Assembly (NCBI RefSeq): GCF_009911645.1
Contig: NZ_QWKI01000033.1
Coordinates: forward strand, 1 to 63,564
Length of the DNA stretch: 63,564 nucleotides
DNA from: Pseudoflavonifractor sp. 60
GTDB lineage: Bacteria; Bacillota; Clostridia; Oscillospirales; Oscillospiraceae
Direction of reading: 5' to 3'
A model generated the notes under the pieces. That model was not told where the DNA came from, made no database searches, and saw only the letters and a list, made by a program, of their open reading frames with translations. Both the position numbers and the translations under genes were made by a program. Positions 1 to 8,386 of the stretch are shown here, one piece after another (the first letter of the stretch is position 1; every line of letters starts with the position of its first letter).

Positions 1-2
1 AG

Positions 3-65
3 CCCAAGGACTCCACCGAGCAGGAGAGCCTGATGAAGCCCTACTATTTGGATATTGGACGGTAA
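3..65 (+). CDS. 3' end of an unidentified protein (partial)
   Basis: The reading frame open at the left edge gives 20 residues ending in MKPYYLDIGR and stops at a TAA at 63-65. The frame enters from outside the window, so only the C-terminus is visible and I cannot name the family. It lies 70 bases upstream of a small ORF and on the same strand as the CoA-transferase gene, so it may be an earlier gene of the same fermentation operon; that is inference from position only. Confidence 0.45.
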   Translation, partial: PKDSTEQESLMKPYYLDIGR

Positions 66-135
66 GACTTTTCCTTTTGCAGGGGCGGCCTGCGGCCGCT
101 CCTTGCACAATCATCAGGAAAGGAGGGCTAAGGCA

Positions 136-276
136 ATGACAGAAACTGAGAGACAGGACGCCAAGAAGTCAATGGCATATGATTTGAAACTTCTTTTTAA
201 GGAGAAGCAGGACGAAGAAACCTACAAGGTAACCGAAGCAATTATTGACGCTTATATCGCAGGTATCCAGCAGTAA
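136..276 (+). CDS. Small 46-residue protein upstream of the CoA-transferase
   Basis: This short frame begins with an ATG nine bases after a very good ribosome-binding site (AGGAAAGGAGGG, 116-127) and runs 46 codons to TAA. The product is hydrophilic, rich in Lys, Glu and Asp, and looks helical (centre LKLLFKEKQDEETYKV), with no membrane segment or Cys cluster. An in-frame start at 55 exists but lacks a ribosome-binding site. It ends 66 bases before the CoA-transferase start, so the two are probably co-transcribed. I do not recognise the family; the strong initiation signal is the main reason to call it real. Confidence 0.55.
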   Translation: MTETERQDAKKSMAYDLKLLFKEKQDEETYKVTEAIIDAYIAGIQQ

Positions 277-342
277 AGGAAACCGGCACCGCTCTCGAAA
301 AGAGGGAAGTATCATAATACACATCAACAGGAGGAAACGATT

Positions 343-1680
343 ATGGATTATCAGGCGCTTTACCAGCAGAAGCTGACCACTGCGGAACAGGCGGTACAGG
401 CGGTGAAATCCGGCGACTGGGTTGACTACGGCTGGTGTACCAACCACCCCGTCGCCCTGGACCGGGCTCTGGCCGCCCGGAAGGACGAGCTCACCGACGT
501 GAAGGTGCGGGGGGGCGTCACCATGTGGATGCCCGAGATCGCCAAGGCCGACGACGCCGGCGACCACTTCACCTGGAACTCCTGGCACTGCTCCGGCATT
601 GACCGGAAGATCATCGGCAAGGGGATGGGCTTCTTCGCCCCCATGCGCTACTCCGAGCTGCCCCGCTTCTACCGGGAGAATGTGACAGTGGACGTGGCCA
701 TGATCCAGGTGACCCCCATGGACAGCCACGGCAATTTCAGCTATGCCCTGGCCGCCTCCCACCTGGCCGATATGCTGGACAAGGCCAAGACCATTATTGT
801 AGAGGTCAACCAGAACCTGCCCTGGGTCTACGGCCTCACCGGCTGTGAAATCAACATCGCCGACGTGGATTACGTGGTGGAGGGAGACAACCCCGCCGTG
901 GCTCAGCTGGGCAGCGGCGGCGAGCCCACCGACGTGGACCGGGCGGTGGCCAAGCTGATTGTGGAGCAGATCCCCAACGGGGCCTGCCTCCAGCTGGGGA
1001 TCGGCGGGATGCCCAATACCGTGGGCTCTATGATCGCCCAGTCCGACCTGAAGGACCTGGGCGTCCACACCGAGATGTACGTGGACGGCTTTGTGGATAT
1101 GGCGCTGGCGGGCAAGCTCACCGGACGGAACAAGGGGCTGGACAAGGGCCGGCAGGTGTACGCCTTTGCCGCCGGTACCCAGAAGCTGTACGACTACGTG
1201 GACCGCAATCCCGACGTAATGGCCGCCCCGGTGGACTACACCAACGACGTGCGGGTACTGGCCCAGCTGGACAACTTCATCTCCATCAACAACGCCATTG
1301 ACATGGACCTGTTCGGCCAGGTCAACGCCGAGTCTGCCGGCCTCAAGCACATCTCGGGCACCGGCGGCCAGCTGGACTTTGTGATGGGGGCCTACCTGTC
1401 CAAAGGGGGCAAGAGCTTTATCTGTATGTCCTCCACCGTCACCGGCAAGGACGGCACAGTGAAGAGCCGGATCGTTCCCACCCTGACCCCCGGCTCCATC
1501 GCCACCGACCCCCGGTCCTGTGTGCAGTACATTGTCACCGAGCACGGCATGATTAACCTGAAGGGCCTGTCCACCTGGGAGCGGGCGGAGGCCATCATCT
1601 CCATTGCGGCCCCCCAGTTCCGGGAGCAGCTGATTCAGGACGCCGAGAAGATGCACATTTGGCGCCGCTCCAACAAGTAA
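343..1680 (+). CDS. but: Butyryl-CoA:acetate CoA-transferase-type enzyme
   Basis: The 445-residue product has the length and motifs of the family I CoA-transferases that exchange CoA between butyryl-CoA (or 4-hydroxybutyryl-CoA) and acetate, the final step of butyrate formation in gut Firmicutes. It opens with a segment resembling the known enzymes ([10 protein letters not shown]). The probable catalytic Glu that forms the acyl-glutamyl-CoA intermediate is Glu244 in HTEMYVDGF. The CoA-site loops GIGGMPN and [10 protein letters not shown] are present. An AGGAGG site lies just upstream of the ATG, and a strong terminator follows the stop. The substrate cannot be fixed from sequence: a 4-hydroxybutyrate CoA-transferase (abfT/cat2-type) is the main alternative. 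Confidence 0.8.
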   Translation: MDYQALYQQKLTTAEQAVQAVKSGDWVDYGWCTNHPVALDRALAARKDELTDVKVRGGVTMWMPEIAKADDAGDHFTWNSWHCSGIDRKIIGKGMGFFAPMRYSELPRFYRENVTVDVAMIQVTPMDSHGNFSYALAASHLADMLDKAKTIIVEVNQNLPWVYGLTGCEINIADVDYVVEGDNPAVAQLGSGGEPTDVDRAVAKLIVEQIPNGACLQLGIGGMPNTVGSMIAQSDLKDLGVHTEMYVDGFVDMALAGKLTGRNKGLDKGRQVYAFAAGTQKLYDYVDRNPDVMAAPVDYTNDVRVLAQLDNFISINNAIDMDLFGQVNAESAGLKHISGTGGQLDFVMGAYLSKGGKSFICMSSTVTGKDGTVKSRIVPTLTPGSIATDPRSCVQYIVTEHGMINLKGLSTWERAEAIISIAAPQFREQLIQDAEKMHIWRRSNK

Positions 1681-1687
1681 ATATCCA

Positions 1688-1715
1688 AAATCCCAGCCTT
1701 GCGGCTGGGATTTTT
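1688..1715 (+). terminator. Rho-independent terminator after the CoA-transferase
   Basis: An 11-bp stem (AAATCCCAGCC at 1688-1698 pairing with 1703-1713) with a four-base loop is followed by a T run. It starts eight bases after the CoA-transferase stop codon. Confidence 0.9.
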
Positions 1716-1739
1716 ATGGAGTGGCGGAATATTCCTATC

Positions 1740-1774
1740 AAAAACACCTCAGAGGCTGACCCCTCTGAGGTGTT
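1740..1774 (-). terminator. Rho-independent terminator of ilvE
   Basis: A 13-bp perfect stem (AACACCTCAGAGG, 1743-1755, with 1762-1774) has its T run on the minus strand (1744-1740). It lies just beyond the ilvE stop codon and so ends the leftward transcript. Together with the previous hairpin it separates two convergent genes. Confidence 0.9.
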
Positions 1775-1779
1775 GGGTA

Positions 1780-2841
1780 TTACAGCTTCATGATCCAGTT
1801 GTGGGGGTCGGCCACGTGGCCCCACTGGATGCCGGTGAGCTCATCGTAGAGCTTTTGGGTGATCTCGCCGATCTGGTTGTGAGAGACGGTGACCTTCTTC
1901 TCCCCCATAGCCAGCTCCCCGATGGGGGAGACCACGGCGGCGGTGCCGGTGCCCCAGGCCTCCTCCAGTTCCCCGCTCTCGGCGGCGGCGAAGAGCTCCT
2001 CGGCAGAGATGCGGCGCTCCTCCACCTGGTAGCCCCAGTCCTTCAGCAGCTGGATGCAGGAGCGGCGGGTGATGCCGTCCAGCACGGAGCCGTTCAGGTC
2101 GGGGGTGAGGATCTTGCCGTTTACCTTGAACATCACGTTCATGGCGCCCACCTCCTCAATATACTTGCGGTGGACGCCGTCCAGCCACAGCACCTGGCTG
2201 TAGCCCCGCTCCTCGGCCCGGTTGCCGGCGCGGAGGGAGGCGGCGTAGTTGCCTCCGGTCTTGGCCATACCCATGCCGCCCTTGACGGCGCGCACGTCCT
2301 CCTCCTCGATATAGATCTTCACCGGATTCAGCCCCTCGGGGTAGTAGGCGCCCACCGGGCACACCACCACAATATACTGCACATGGTGGGAGGAGTGGAC
2401 CCCCAGGGCGGCGTCCAGGCCGATCATAAAGGGACGGATATACAGGGAGGTGCCCTCCTCGCTGGGGACCCAGTCCTGCTCCAGCTTCACCAGCTCAGTG
2501 ATGCCGGCCAGAGCCAGCTCCTCGGGGATCTGGGGCAGGCACAGCCGGTCGGCGGACTTGTTCAGCCGGTCGATGTTGTCCCGGGGCCGGAAGAGCTGGA
2601 TAGAGCCGTCGGCGGTGCGGTAGGCCTTCAGTCCCTCGAAGATCTCCTCACCGTAGTGGAGGACCTTGGCGGCGGGGTCGATCTGCAGGGGGCCGTAGGG
2701 GATGATGCGGGCATCGTGCCAGCCTTGGCCGGCATCGTAGTCCACAATAAACATATGGTCGGTCATGGCCTTGCCAAAGACCAGGGTGGAGGAGTCGGGC
2801 TTGTCCTTCAGCGCGGAGGCGCGGGTAATTTTGATATCCAT
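1780..2841 (-). CDS. ilvE: Branched-chain amino acid aminotransferase
   Basis: The product is a fold-type IV PLP aminotransferase that interconverts Val, Leu and Ile with their 2-oxo acids using 2-oxoglutarate/glutamate. It belongs to the eukaryote-like BCAT subgroup: segments HYGEEIFEGLKAYR, SLYIRPFMIG, and the PLP-lysine region GMAKTGGNYAAS (Lys194), followed by QVLWLDG and the EVGAMN phosphate-binding loop. Length (353 residues) is normal. I place the start at the ATG at 2841 because AGGAGGG (2851-2856 region) is at ideal spacing; a TTG nine codons upstream overlaps that site. It is monocistronic, divergent from gdpP, with its own promoter and a structured leader. Confidence 0.93.
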   Translation of the reverse strand: MDIKITRASALKDKPDSSTLVFGKAMTDHMFIVDYDAGQGWHDARIIPYGPLQIDPAAKVLHYGEEIFEGLKAYRTADGSIQLFRPRDNIDRLNKSADRLCLPQIPEELALAGITELVKLEQDWVPSEEGTSLYIRPFMIGLDAALGVHSSHHVQYIVVVCPVGAYYPEGLNPVKIYIEEEDVRAVKGGMGMAKTGGNYAASLRAGNRAEERGYSQVLWLDGVHRKYIEEVGAMNVMFKVNGKILTPDLNGSVLDGITRRSCIQLLKDWGYQVEERRISAEELFAAAESGELEEAWGTGTAAVVSPIGELAMGEKKVTVSHNQIGEITQKLYDELTGIQWGHVADPHNWIMKL

Positions 2842-2870
2842 TTGTTCATTCCCTCCTGATTTATTCAAGG

Positions 2871-2921
2871 GCCTGCATTCACAGCCTTGAAAGGCTTGAT
2901 TTCACTGCTGTGGACGCAGGC
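2871..2921 (-). promoter_or_regulatory. ilvE: Long hairpin in the ilvE 5' leader
   Basis: In the transcribed leader of ilvE, 2871-2885 pairs with 2907-2921 (GCCTGC and CACAGC arms with a three-base internal loop), enclosing a loop that contains a smaller AAGCCTT/AAGGCTT hairpin. The structure begins roughly ten bases after the predicted transcription start and ends about 15 bases before the ribosome-binding site. I do not see T-box signatures. It may stabilise the mRNA or act as a regulatory element. Confidence 0.5.
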
Positions 2922-2937
2922 CGTTTGGGTATTCTCT

Positions 2938-2965
2938 ATTATAGCAGTATTTTTGTCCCGGTCAA
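2938..2965 (-). promoter_or_regulatory. ilvE: Sigma-70-type promoter of ilvE
   Basis: On the minus strand, TTGACC (2965-2960) and a perfect TATAAT (2943-2938) are separated by 16 bases. Transcription would start near 2930, giving a leader of about 90 bases. Confidence 0.8.
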
Positions 2966-2989
2966 GGGGAGATACGCTGTATTTTGTGC

Positions 2990-3018
2990 TTGTGCTTCCC
3001 TGTAAAATTTGATATAAT
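2990..3018 (+). promoter_or_regulatory. gdpP: Probable promoter of gdpP
   Basis: TATAAT at 3013-3018 follows a TTGTGC (2990-2995) after a 17-base spacer. It drives rightward transcription into gdpP and lies back to back with the ilvE promoter. Confidence 0.6.
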
Positions 3019-3077
3019 GAACTACCTTTTGTTCCTTAGAACAGGGATTGAAGATTTACTGAGAGGGGGACTCCTCC

Positions 3078-5063
3078 TTGAACCGAAAACTGAACAAGCT
3101 GCTTCAGCCCAGCTTCCGCCTCTATTTCAGCTGCCTGCTCCTATTTGCTCTGCTGTCCGCCATCTTCTCCCTGCCTCTGGCCTGTCTGGAGCTGGCGGCG
3201 GTGGCCTGCCTGGGCCTGTACAGCCGGGAGGACGCCCGCCGGAGGCGCAGGGAGATCAACAAATATCTGGACAGCTACGCCGGCAACGTGGACTCGGCCA
3301 CCAAGGACACCATGATTAATTCGCCGCTGCCCATGGTCCTCTTCCGGCCTGAGAGCGACGACATTATCTGGACCAACGACCGATTCCTCCGCCTCACCGA
3401 GGAGCGGGAGCACCTGTATGACAGCAAGCTGTCCGCGCTGATCCCCGACTTCGACACCCGGTGGCTGATGGAGGGCAAGAACCAGTGCCCCGGCGAGGTG
3501 AGCTACGGCGGGCGGCGCTTCCAGGTCTACGGCCATCTGGTGCGCTCCGGCGGGCGCAGCGGCGGATTTCTGGCCACCACCTACTGGGTCGACGTTACCG
3601 AGCTGGTGCAGGTTCGGGACCAGTATCAGGCCAGCCGTCCGGTGGCGGCGGTGCTGCTCATCGACAACTACGAGGACCTGCTGAAAAACGTCTCGGAAAA
3701 CGAGCGGTCCATCATTATGGCGGACATTGACGGGCGCATTGAGAACTGGGTCGCTGAGACGGGGGGCATCCTGCGCCGCTACCAGCGGGAGCGCTACCTC
3801 TTTGTCTTTGAGGAGCGCCATCTGGCCAAGTTTGTGGAGGGTAAATTTGACATTCTGGACTCCATCCATCAGGTGGTCAATCCCAGCGGTATGAACGCCT
3901 CACTGTCTATCGGGGTGGGCACCGGCGGGGACAGCTACCGGGAGCTGCTGGACTTCGCCAACCTGTCGGTGGACATGGCCCTGTCCCGGGGAGGCGACCA
4001 GGCGGTCATCCGCAATAAGTTCACCTTCGAGTTTTACGGCGGCCGCTCCAAGGAGACCGAGAAGCGCACCAAGGTAAAGAGCCGGGTCATGGCCAACGCC
4101 CTGTCCTCCCTCATCTCCGACTCCTCCCAGGTGTTCATCATGGGCCACAAGGCCGCCGACAACGACGCGGTGGGGGCCGCGGCCGGGGTGTGCGCCCTGT
4201 GCCGGAAGAACGGCATTCCCGCCCACATTATTAAGGAGGCGGGCAATCCCCCCTCCCAGGAGCTCATTGACCGGCTGATTCAGCTGCCTGAGTACCACGA
4301 CTGCTTCCTCTCCGCCCAGGAGGCCCTGGTCATTGCCGACGCCCGCTCTCTGGTGGTGGTGGTGGACACCAACCGCCCTGAGCAGGTCCAGGCCCTGGAG
4401 GTCCTCCAGAGCTGCAACAAGGTAGCTGTCATCGACCACCACCGCCGGGCGGCCACCTACATCGAGGGGGCGGCCCTGAACTACCACGAGCCCTACGCCT
4501 CCTCCGCCTCCGAACTGGTCACCGAGCTGCTCCAGTACATCATCGAGCCCAACCACCTCCTCCGGGCGGAGGCCGAGGCCCTTCTGGCCGGCATTGTGCT
4601 GGACACCAAGAACTTTACCATGCGCACCGGCGGGCGCACCTTCGAGGCCGCCGCTTTCCTGCGCCGCTCCGGAGCCGACACCGCCGAGGTGAAAAAGCTC
4701 TTCCAGAACGACCTGGAGGGCACCATCGCCAAGTACTCCATCATCCAGAACGCCAAGCTCTACCGGGACGGCATCGCGGTAGCTGTCTCCGAAAAGCCGG
4801 TGAACCGGGTCACCGCGGCCCAGGCGGCGGACGAGCTGCTGAATATTATCGGCATCGACGCCTCCTTCGTCATCTCCCCCGACGGGGAGCGGGTCAACAT
4901 CTCGGGCCGGTCCATGGGCCAGACCAACGTGCAGCTCATTCTGGAAAAGCTGGGCGGTGGCGGCAACGCGGCGGCGGCGGGGTGCCAGCTCTCCGACAAA
5001 TCGGTGGACCAGGTGGCCCAGGAGCTGGCCCAGGCTATCGACCAGTACCTGGCGGAGGAGTAG
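3078..5063 (+). CDS. gdpP: Cyclic-di-AMP phosphodiesterase, GdpP/DhhP family
   Basis: The 661-residue membrane protein hydrolyses c-di-AMP to pApA and so controls this second messenger. Two N-terminal hydrophobic helices (about residues 15-50) are followed by a PAS-like domain (about 75-180), a degenerate GGDEF domain (about 190-310), and the catalytic DHH/DHHA1 region. The catalytic region shows GHKAADNDAVG near 355, VIDHHRR near 451 and the glycine-rich GGGGN loop near 626. Translation begins at TTG after a GAGAGGGGG site. The order gdpP-rplI-dnaB is a classic Firmicutes arrangement and supports the call. Confidence 0.93.
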   Translation: MNRKLNKLLQPSFRLYFSCLLLFALLSAIFSLPLACLELAAVACLGLYSREDARRRRREINKYLDSYAGNVDSATKDTMINSPLPMVLFRPESDDIIWTNDRFLRLTEEREHLYDSKLSALIPDFDTRWLMEGKNQCPGEVSYGGRRFQVYGHLVRSGGRSGGFLATTYWVDVTELVQVRDQYQASRPVAAVLLIDNYEDLLKNVSENERSIIMADIDGRIENWVAETGGILRRYQRERYLFVFEERHLAKFVEGKFDILDSIHQVVNPSGMNASLSIGVGTGGDSYRELLDFANLSVDMALSRGGDQAVIRNKFTFEFYGGRSKETEKRTKVKSRVMANALSSLISDSSQVFIMGHKAADNDAVGAAAGVCALCRKNGIPAHIIKEAGNPPSQELIDRLIQLPEYHDCFLSAQEALVIADARSLVVVVDTNRPEQVQALEVLQSCNKVAVIDHHRRAATYIEGAALNYHEPYASSASELVTELLQYIIEPNHLLRAEAEALLAGIVLDTKNFTMRTGGRTFEAAAFLRRSGADTAEVKKLFQNDLEGTIAKYSIIQNAKLYRDGIAVAVSEKPVNRVTAAQAADELLNIIGIDASFVISPDGERVNISGRSMGQTNVQLILEKLGGGGNAAAAGCQLSDKSVDQVAQELAQAIDQYLAEE

Positions 5064-5117
5064 GAGCAGAGGTCTCCGCCATCCATATGTAATAACATCA
5101 GAAAGGACTTGATTTTT

Positions 5118-5564
5118 ATGAAGGTAATTTTGCAGCAGGACGTAAAGGGCCAGGGCAAGAAGGGCCAGCTGGTGGAGGTCTCCGACGGGTACGCCCGCAA
5201 CTTCCTCCTGCCCCGGAAGCTGGCGGTCATCGCCACCGCCGAGAATCTGAACACCATGAAGCAGCAGGAGAAGGCCAAGAAGGCCCAGGAGGCCGCCGAG
5301 AAGGCCGAGGCTGAGGCCACCGCCAAGAGGCTGGAGGGGCTGATGGTAAAGGTGGCCGCCAAGGCCGGAGAGGGCGGACGTCTGTTTGGCGCGGTCACCG
5401 GCAAGGAGATCTCCGACGCCCTGGCCGCCCAGCACGCCATTACCATCCCCAAGACCAAGCTGGTGCTGGACGAGCCCATCAAGTCCTGCGGCAGCTACCA
5501 GATCAAGGCGAAGCTGGGCTACGAGGTCAGCGGAACGGTGAACGTGCTGGTCACGGAGGGCTGA
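5118..5564 (+). CDS. rplI: 50S ribosomal protein bL9
   Basis: The 148-residue protein has the bL9 N-terminal signature (KVILQQDVKGQGKKGQLVEVSDGYARNFL-type, with GYARNFLLPR), a long charged connecting helix and a C-terminal 23S rRNA-binding domain. The ATG at 5118 is preferred over an in-frame TTG nine bases earlier because the AAAGGA site is then correctly spaced and the length equals the family norm. It sits between gdpP and dnaB, three bases before the latter. Confidence 0.96.
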   Translation: MKVILQQDVKGQGKKGQLVEVSDGYARNFLLPRKLAVIATAENLNTMKQQEKAKKAQEAAEKAEAEATAKRLEGLMVKVAAKAGEGGRLFGAVTGKEISDALAAQHAITIPKTKLVLDEPIKSCGSYQIKAKLGYEVSGTVNVLVTEG

Positions 5565-5567
5565 CGT

Positions 5568-6926
5568 ATGCCCACTGAAACGGACGAACTGCTGCTGCGC
5601 CAGATGCCCTACGCCATGGACGCGGAGCACGCGGTACTGGGCTCTATGCTGATCGACCCCCGGTGTGTACCGGAGGTGATCGAGAAGCTGCGCCCGGAGG
5701 ACTTCTATCTGCGCCAGAATCAGGAGATTTTCGAGACCATTTACTCCATGTTCAACTACTCCCTCACCATCGACCCGGTCACCATACTGGAGCAGATGCG
5801 CCATAATGGGTACTACCATGAGGGCCAGTCCTGGGAGTATCTGTACCAGCTGATGGATACCACCCCCACCGCCGCCAACGTGGGGGACTACATTGAAATT
5901 CTCCAGGACAAGGCTCTGCTGCGCCGGGTTGCGGAGGTAGCGGGGGAGCTGCTGGTCAGCATCCAGCAGGGCACCGTCTCCGGCCAGGACATTTTGACAG
6001 TGGCGGAACAGCGCATTTACGCTCTGCGCCAGGGGCGGGCCTCCCGGGGACTGATCCCTATCTCCCAGGTCATCATCGACGTATACAGCCGCCTGGAGGA
6101 GCTGTCCGCCCAGGACAGTGCCATCCCCGGCCTGTCCACCGGTCTGCGGGACCTGGACCGGGCCATTTCCGGGCTGAACAACTCCGACCTGATCCTGCTG
6201 GCCGCCCGTCCCGGCATGGGCAAGACCTCTATGGCCCTGAATATTTTGTTGGACGCGGGCAAGAGGTCGGGCAAGAAGGTGGCCTTTTTCTCCCTGGAGA
6301 TGAGCCGGGAGCAGCTGGCCCTCCGGCTGATCTCCAGCGAGTGCTATATTGACAACAAGAAGCTGGTGACAGGCAAGCTGTCCGACGACGACTGGGAGAG
6401 CGTGGCCGCCGCCGCCGACTCCCTCAACCGCTCCACCATTCTGGTGGACGACGACTCCTCCGTCACCGTGGCCGATATCAACGCCAAGTGCCGCCGGGTT
6501 GACAACCTGGGACTTGTGGTCATCGACTATCTCCAGCTGATGCAGTCCGCCGGGGGCAAGTCCGGCAGCCGGGGCGAAAACCGGCAGCAGATTGTATCGG
6601 ACATCTCCCGCTCCCTGAAAATCATGGCCAAGGAGCTGAACGTGCCCGTGCTGTGTCTGAGCCAGCTCTCCCGGGCCAACGAGTCCCGCCAGGACAAGCG
6701 GCCCATGCTGTCCGACCTGCGGGAGTCGGGGGCCATCGAGCAGGATGCGGATATCGTCCTCTTCCTCTACCGGGAGGGCTACTACAACCGAGAGTCGGAC
6801 AATCCCAACCTGGCCGAGTGCATCATCGCCAAGAACCGTCACGGGGAGACGGGCACCGTGGAGCTGCAATGGACCCCCGAGTTCACCACCTTCACCGATA
6901 TGGAGCGGCGGCGGGAGGAGTACTGA
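5568..6926 (+). CDS. dnaB: Replicative DNA helicase DnaB
   Basis: The 452-residue hexameric helicase unwinds DNA at the replication fork. It has an N-terminal primase-interacting domain (about 15-120), then a RecA-like domain with Walker A ARPGMGKTS (about 213-221), FFSLEMS, the Walker B-type VVIDYLQLM and the DnaB motif SQLSRANESR. The start is three bases after rplI, showing a coupled operon. The stop overlaps the ATG of the following membrane-protein gene by one base. Confidence 0.96.
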   Translation: MPTETDELLLRQMPYAMDAEHAVLGSMLIDPRCVPEVIEKLRPEDFYLRQNQEIFETIYSMFNYSLTIDPVTILEQMRHNGYYHEGQSWEYLYQLMDTTPTAANVGDYIEILQDKALLRRVAEVAGELLVSIQQGTVSGQDILTVAEQRIYALRQGRASRGLIPISQVIIDVYSRLEELSAQDSAIPGLSTGLRDLDRAISGLNNSDLILLAARPGMGKTSMALNILLDAGKRSGKKVAFFSLEMSREQLALRLISSECYIDNKKLVTGKLSDDDWESVAAAADSLNRSTILVDDDSSVTVADINAKCRRVDNLGLVVIDYLQLMQSAGGKSGSRGENRQQIVSDISRSLKIMAKELNVPVLCLSQLSRANESRQDKRPMLSDLRESGAIEQDADIVLFLYREGYYNRESDNPNLAECIIAKNRHGETGTVELQWTPEFTTFTDMERRREEY

Positions 6927-7675
6927 TGCCAGTCCACCCCTATATCGACCCGGACAAACTGAGCCCGGAGGTCCTGCCCCAGGAGTCGCTGCTGCTGATT
7001 ATCGTGGCCCCCTTCGTCTCTTGCTTTGGGATTCTGGGCGCCTTTGTGTTCTCCAGCGGCCTGCCCAGCCTGTTTCTGCTGGCCATGTCCCAGGAAAACC
7101 CCGCCTTGGCGCTGCTGCGGGTCTACCGGGCCGGGTATATGATCTCCTGCGTCCTGGCGACAGCGGCTCCCTTTGTCTATGGGGCCCTGGTCCTCTGGCT
7201 GTTCCGCGTCTGGGGGCGGAAGATGGACCCCAAAACCGTCCTGCTGAGTCTCCCCGCCTTCATCGTACTGGCCGGGCTCCTCCTGATTGTGGTGACGGTC
7301 GGCGGCTGGGGGGTCATGTTGTGGCGGGCGGAGCTGCCCCAGCTCTGCGTCCAGTACAGCGCGGAGATCCGGCAGCTGGAGGCCGGCGAACTGGAGCATA
7401 TGACGCTGCTGCTGGACGAGGGCTCCAGCCCGAAACCTATGCCCGGCGCACCCTCGGACGACCTGACCCTCCACTGCCGGGGGGCGCTGGGGCGAGACAC
7501 CGGCTATGAGTGGATTACCCTCCATATTCCCGACGCACTGGAGTTCACACCCGTCCCGGACAGCTTTGTCACGCCCGGCCAGACCTACGGCTGGAACTGG
7601 GAGAACCAGCAAAAATATGAGGTGTACTACACCTCGGAATTTCATCTGGTGGAGACCATAACCCCTGTATCCTAG
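6926..7675 (+). CDS. Membrane protein with C-terminal extracytoplasmic domain, paralog A
   Basis: The start codon overlaps the dnaB stop (ATGA arrangement). The 249-residue product has three hydrophobic segments (about 22-55, 70-95 and 110-135) and a soluble C-terminal domain. That domain ends with TYGWNWENQQKYEVYYTS, matching the end of the protein at 9061 (TLGWNWEHARRYQVRYTS); shared positions also include QLEAG, PMPG/RLPG and the pattern W-x-x-L/I-x-I/V-P-x-A-L. The two are therefore paralogs. I do not recognise a named family. Translational coupling to dnaB suggests co-expression, not a role in replication. Confidence 0.75.
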   Translation: MPVHPYIDPDKLSPEVLPQESLLLIIVAPFVSCFGILGAFVFSSGLPSLFLLAMSQENPALALLRVYRAGYMISCVLATAAPFVYGALVLWLFRVWGRKMDPKTVLLSLPAFIVLAGLLLIVVTVGGWGVMLWRAELPQLCVQYSAEIRQLEAGELEHMTLLLDEGSSPKPMPGAPSDDLTLHCRGALGRDTGYEWITLHIPDALEFTPVPDSFVTPGQTYGWNWENQQKYEVYYTSEFHLVETITPVS

Positions 7676-7691
7676 GAGGGGAGGGAGCGCC

Positions 7692-7919
7692 ATGGGATTG
7701 TTCCTTTCTCCCGGAGAGCGGGAGTACGTCAGACAGGTCAACCGGACCCCCGGCATCCGAAGGGCCAACCGGCATATGCTGGCGATGTTTTTGTACATAT
7801 TTGGCGTCCTGTCTCTGATGATCGCCTTTCACTCGCCCTCGTTCACCGGCTGGATTTGGCAGTCCGCCGCCGGGGAGGCCTCCCCCGCCCACGACCTGCT
7901 CACCGGCTATCTGCGGTGA
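7692..7919 (+). CDS. Small single-span membrane protein
   Basis: The ATG follows GGAGGGGAGGGAG (about 7676-7688) and the 75-residue product carries a basic N-terminus, one hydrophobic segment (MLAMFLYIFGVLSLMIAF, about residues 35-52) and a short tail. It is 16 bases downstream of paralog A and likely co-transcribed. The family is not recognised. It ends just before the 467-base gene-free stretch in which base composition changes. Confidence 0.6.
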   Translation: MGLFLSPGEREYVRQVNRTPGIRRANRHMLAMFLYIFGVLSLMIAFHSPSFTGWIWQSAAGEASPAHDLLTGYLR

Positions 7920-8386
7920 GATGTAATGTATAAAGGGTGGTTTCACCAGACCACTACATTACATTGACTGCGGTTCATTTGTGGCAAAATGACACAGGCC
8001 GGAAAGGCGGTGATCAACCAGCAGGAGGGAACCAAAGGGGGAGCGTCCGGGGATGACCTGGGCGCTCCGTTCTCTTTGTCGGCCCTCTGCGAAGAGCGCA
8101 CTTACTCACCACCCGCAAGCTGGTGGTGGTATGGCCTTCGGCCATCGTGCGCCCTACGGGGTTTGGCTCCGCCATCAGCTTTCCCCTGCCAATATATACA
8201 GCAGACGCCAACGGCGGCTTGTGCATCGGACGCAGCCGCGCCGATCACCGGGGGCTTGGGGGCCTTTGGCCACCAACAAGCGGCACAGGGTATATACCTG
8301 CGCATTGCTTGCTACTACTATCAGCGCCTATAAAAGAGGGTTGAAAGTCGTTTGCTGTCATGGTATACTCTATTTTAAGGACAGTG
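7920..8386 (+). other. Gene-free stretch with several inverted repeats
   Basis: No convincing gene is visible. At its left end 7921-7930 (ATGTAATGTA) pairs with 7955-7964, and GTGGT (7937-7941) with ACCAC (7950-7954), giving a bulged hairpin without a T run. Further short palindromes include CACCACC/GGTGGTG near 8107-8128 and TGGCC-TTC-GGCCA near 8131-8146. The right end carries the promoter of the C39-like gene. The segment may mark the left border of an inserted DNA fragment. Confidence 0.5.
8341..8369 (+). promoter_or_regulatory. Promoter of the C39-like peptidase gene
   Basis: TTGAAA (8341-8346) and TATACT (8364-8369) are 17 bases apart. The expected start of transcription near 8376 falls after the ATG at 8360, which therefore cannot be the translation start and supports the ATG at 8387. 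Confidence 0.7.

Noticed and set aside
169-1656. Long minus-strand open frame opposite the CoA-transferase gene
   Set aside because: It is a by-product of GC-rich codon use; its translation is rich in Gly, Val, His and Leu repeats without family motifs, while the plus strand has all motifs, a ribosome-binding site and a terminator.
3900-6869. 989-codon minus-strand frame opposite gdpP, rplI and dnaB
   Set aside because: It spans three well-recognised genes, has low-complexity composition and no plausible start signal.
8100-8340. Possible structured non-coding RNA in the gap before the C39-like gene
   Set aside because: Several short palindromes occur, but I could not fit them into one consistent fold and saw no promoter-terminator pair around them.
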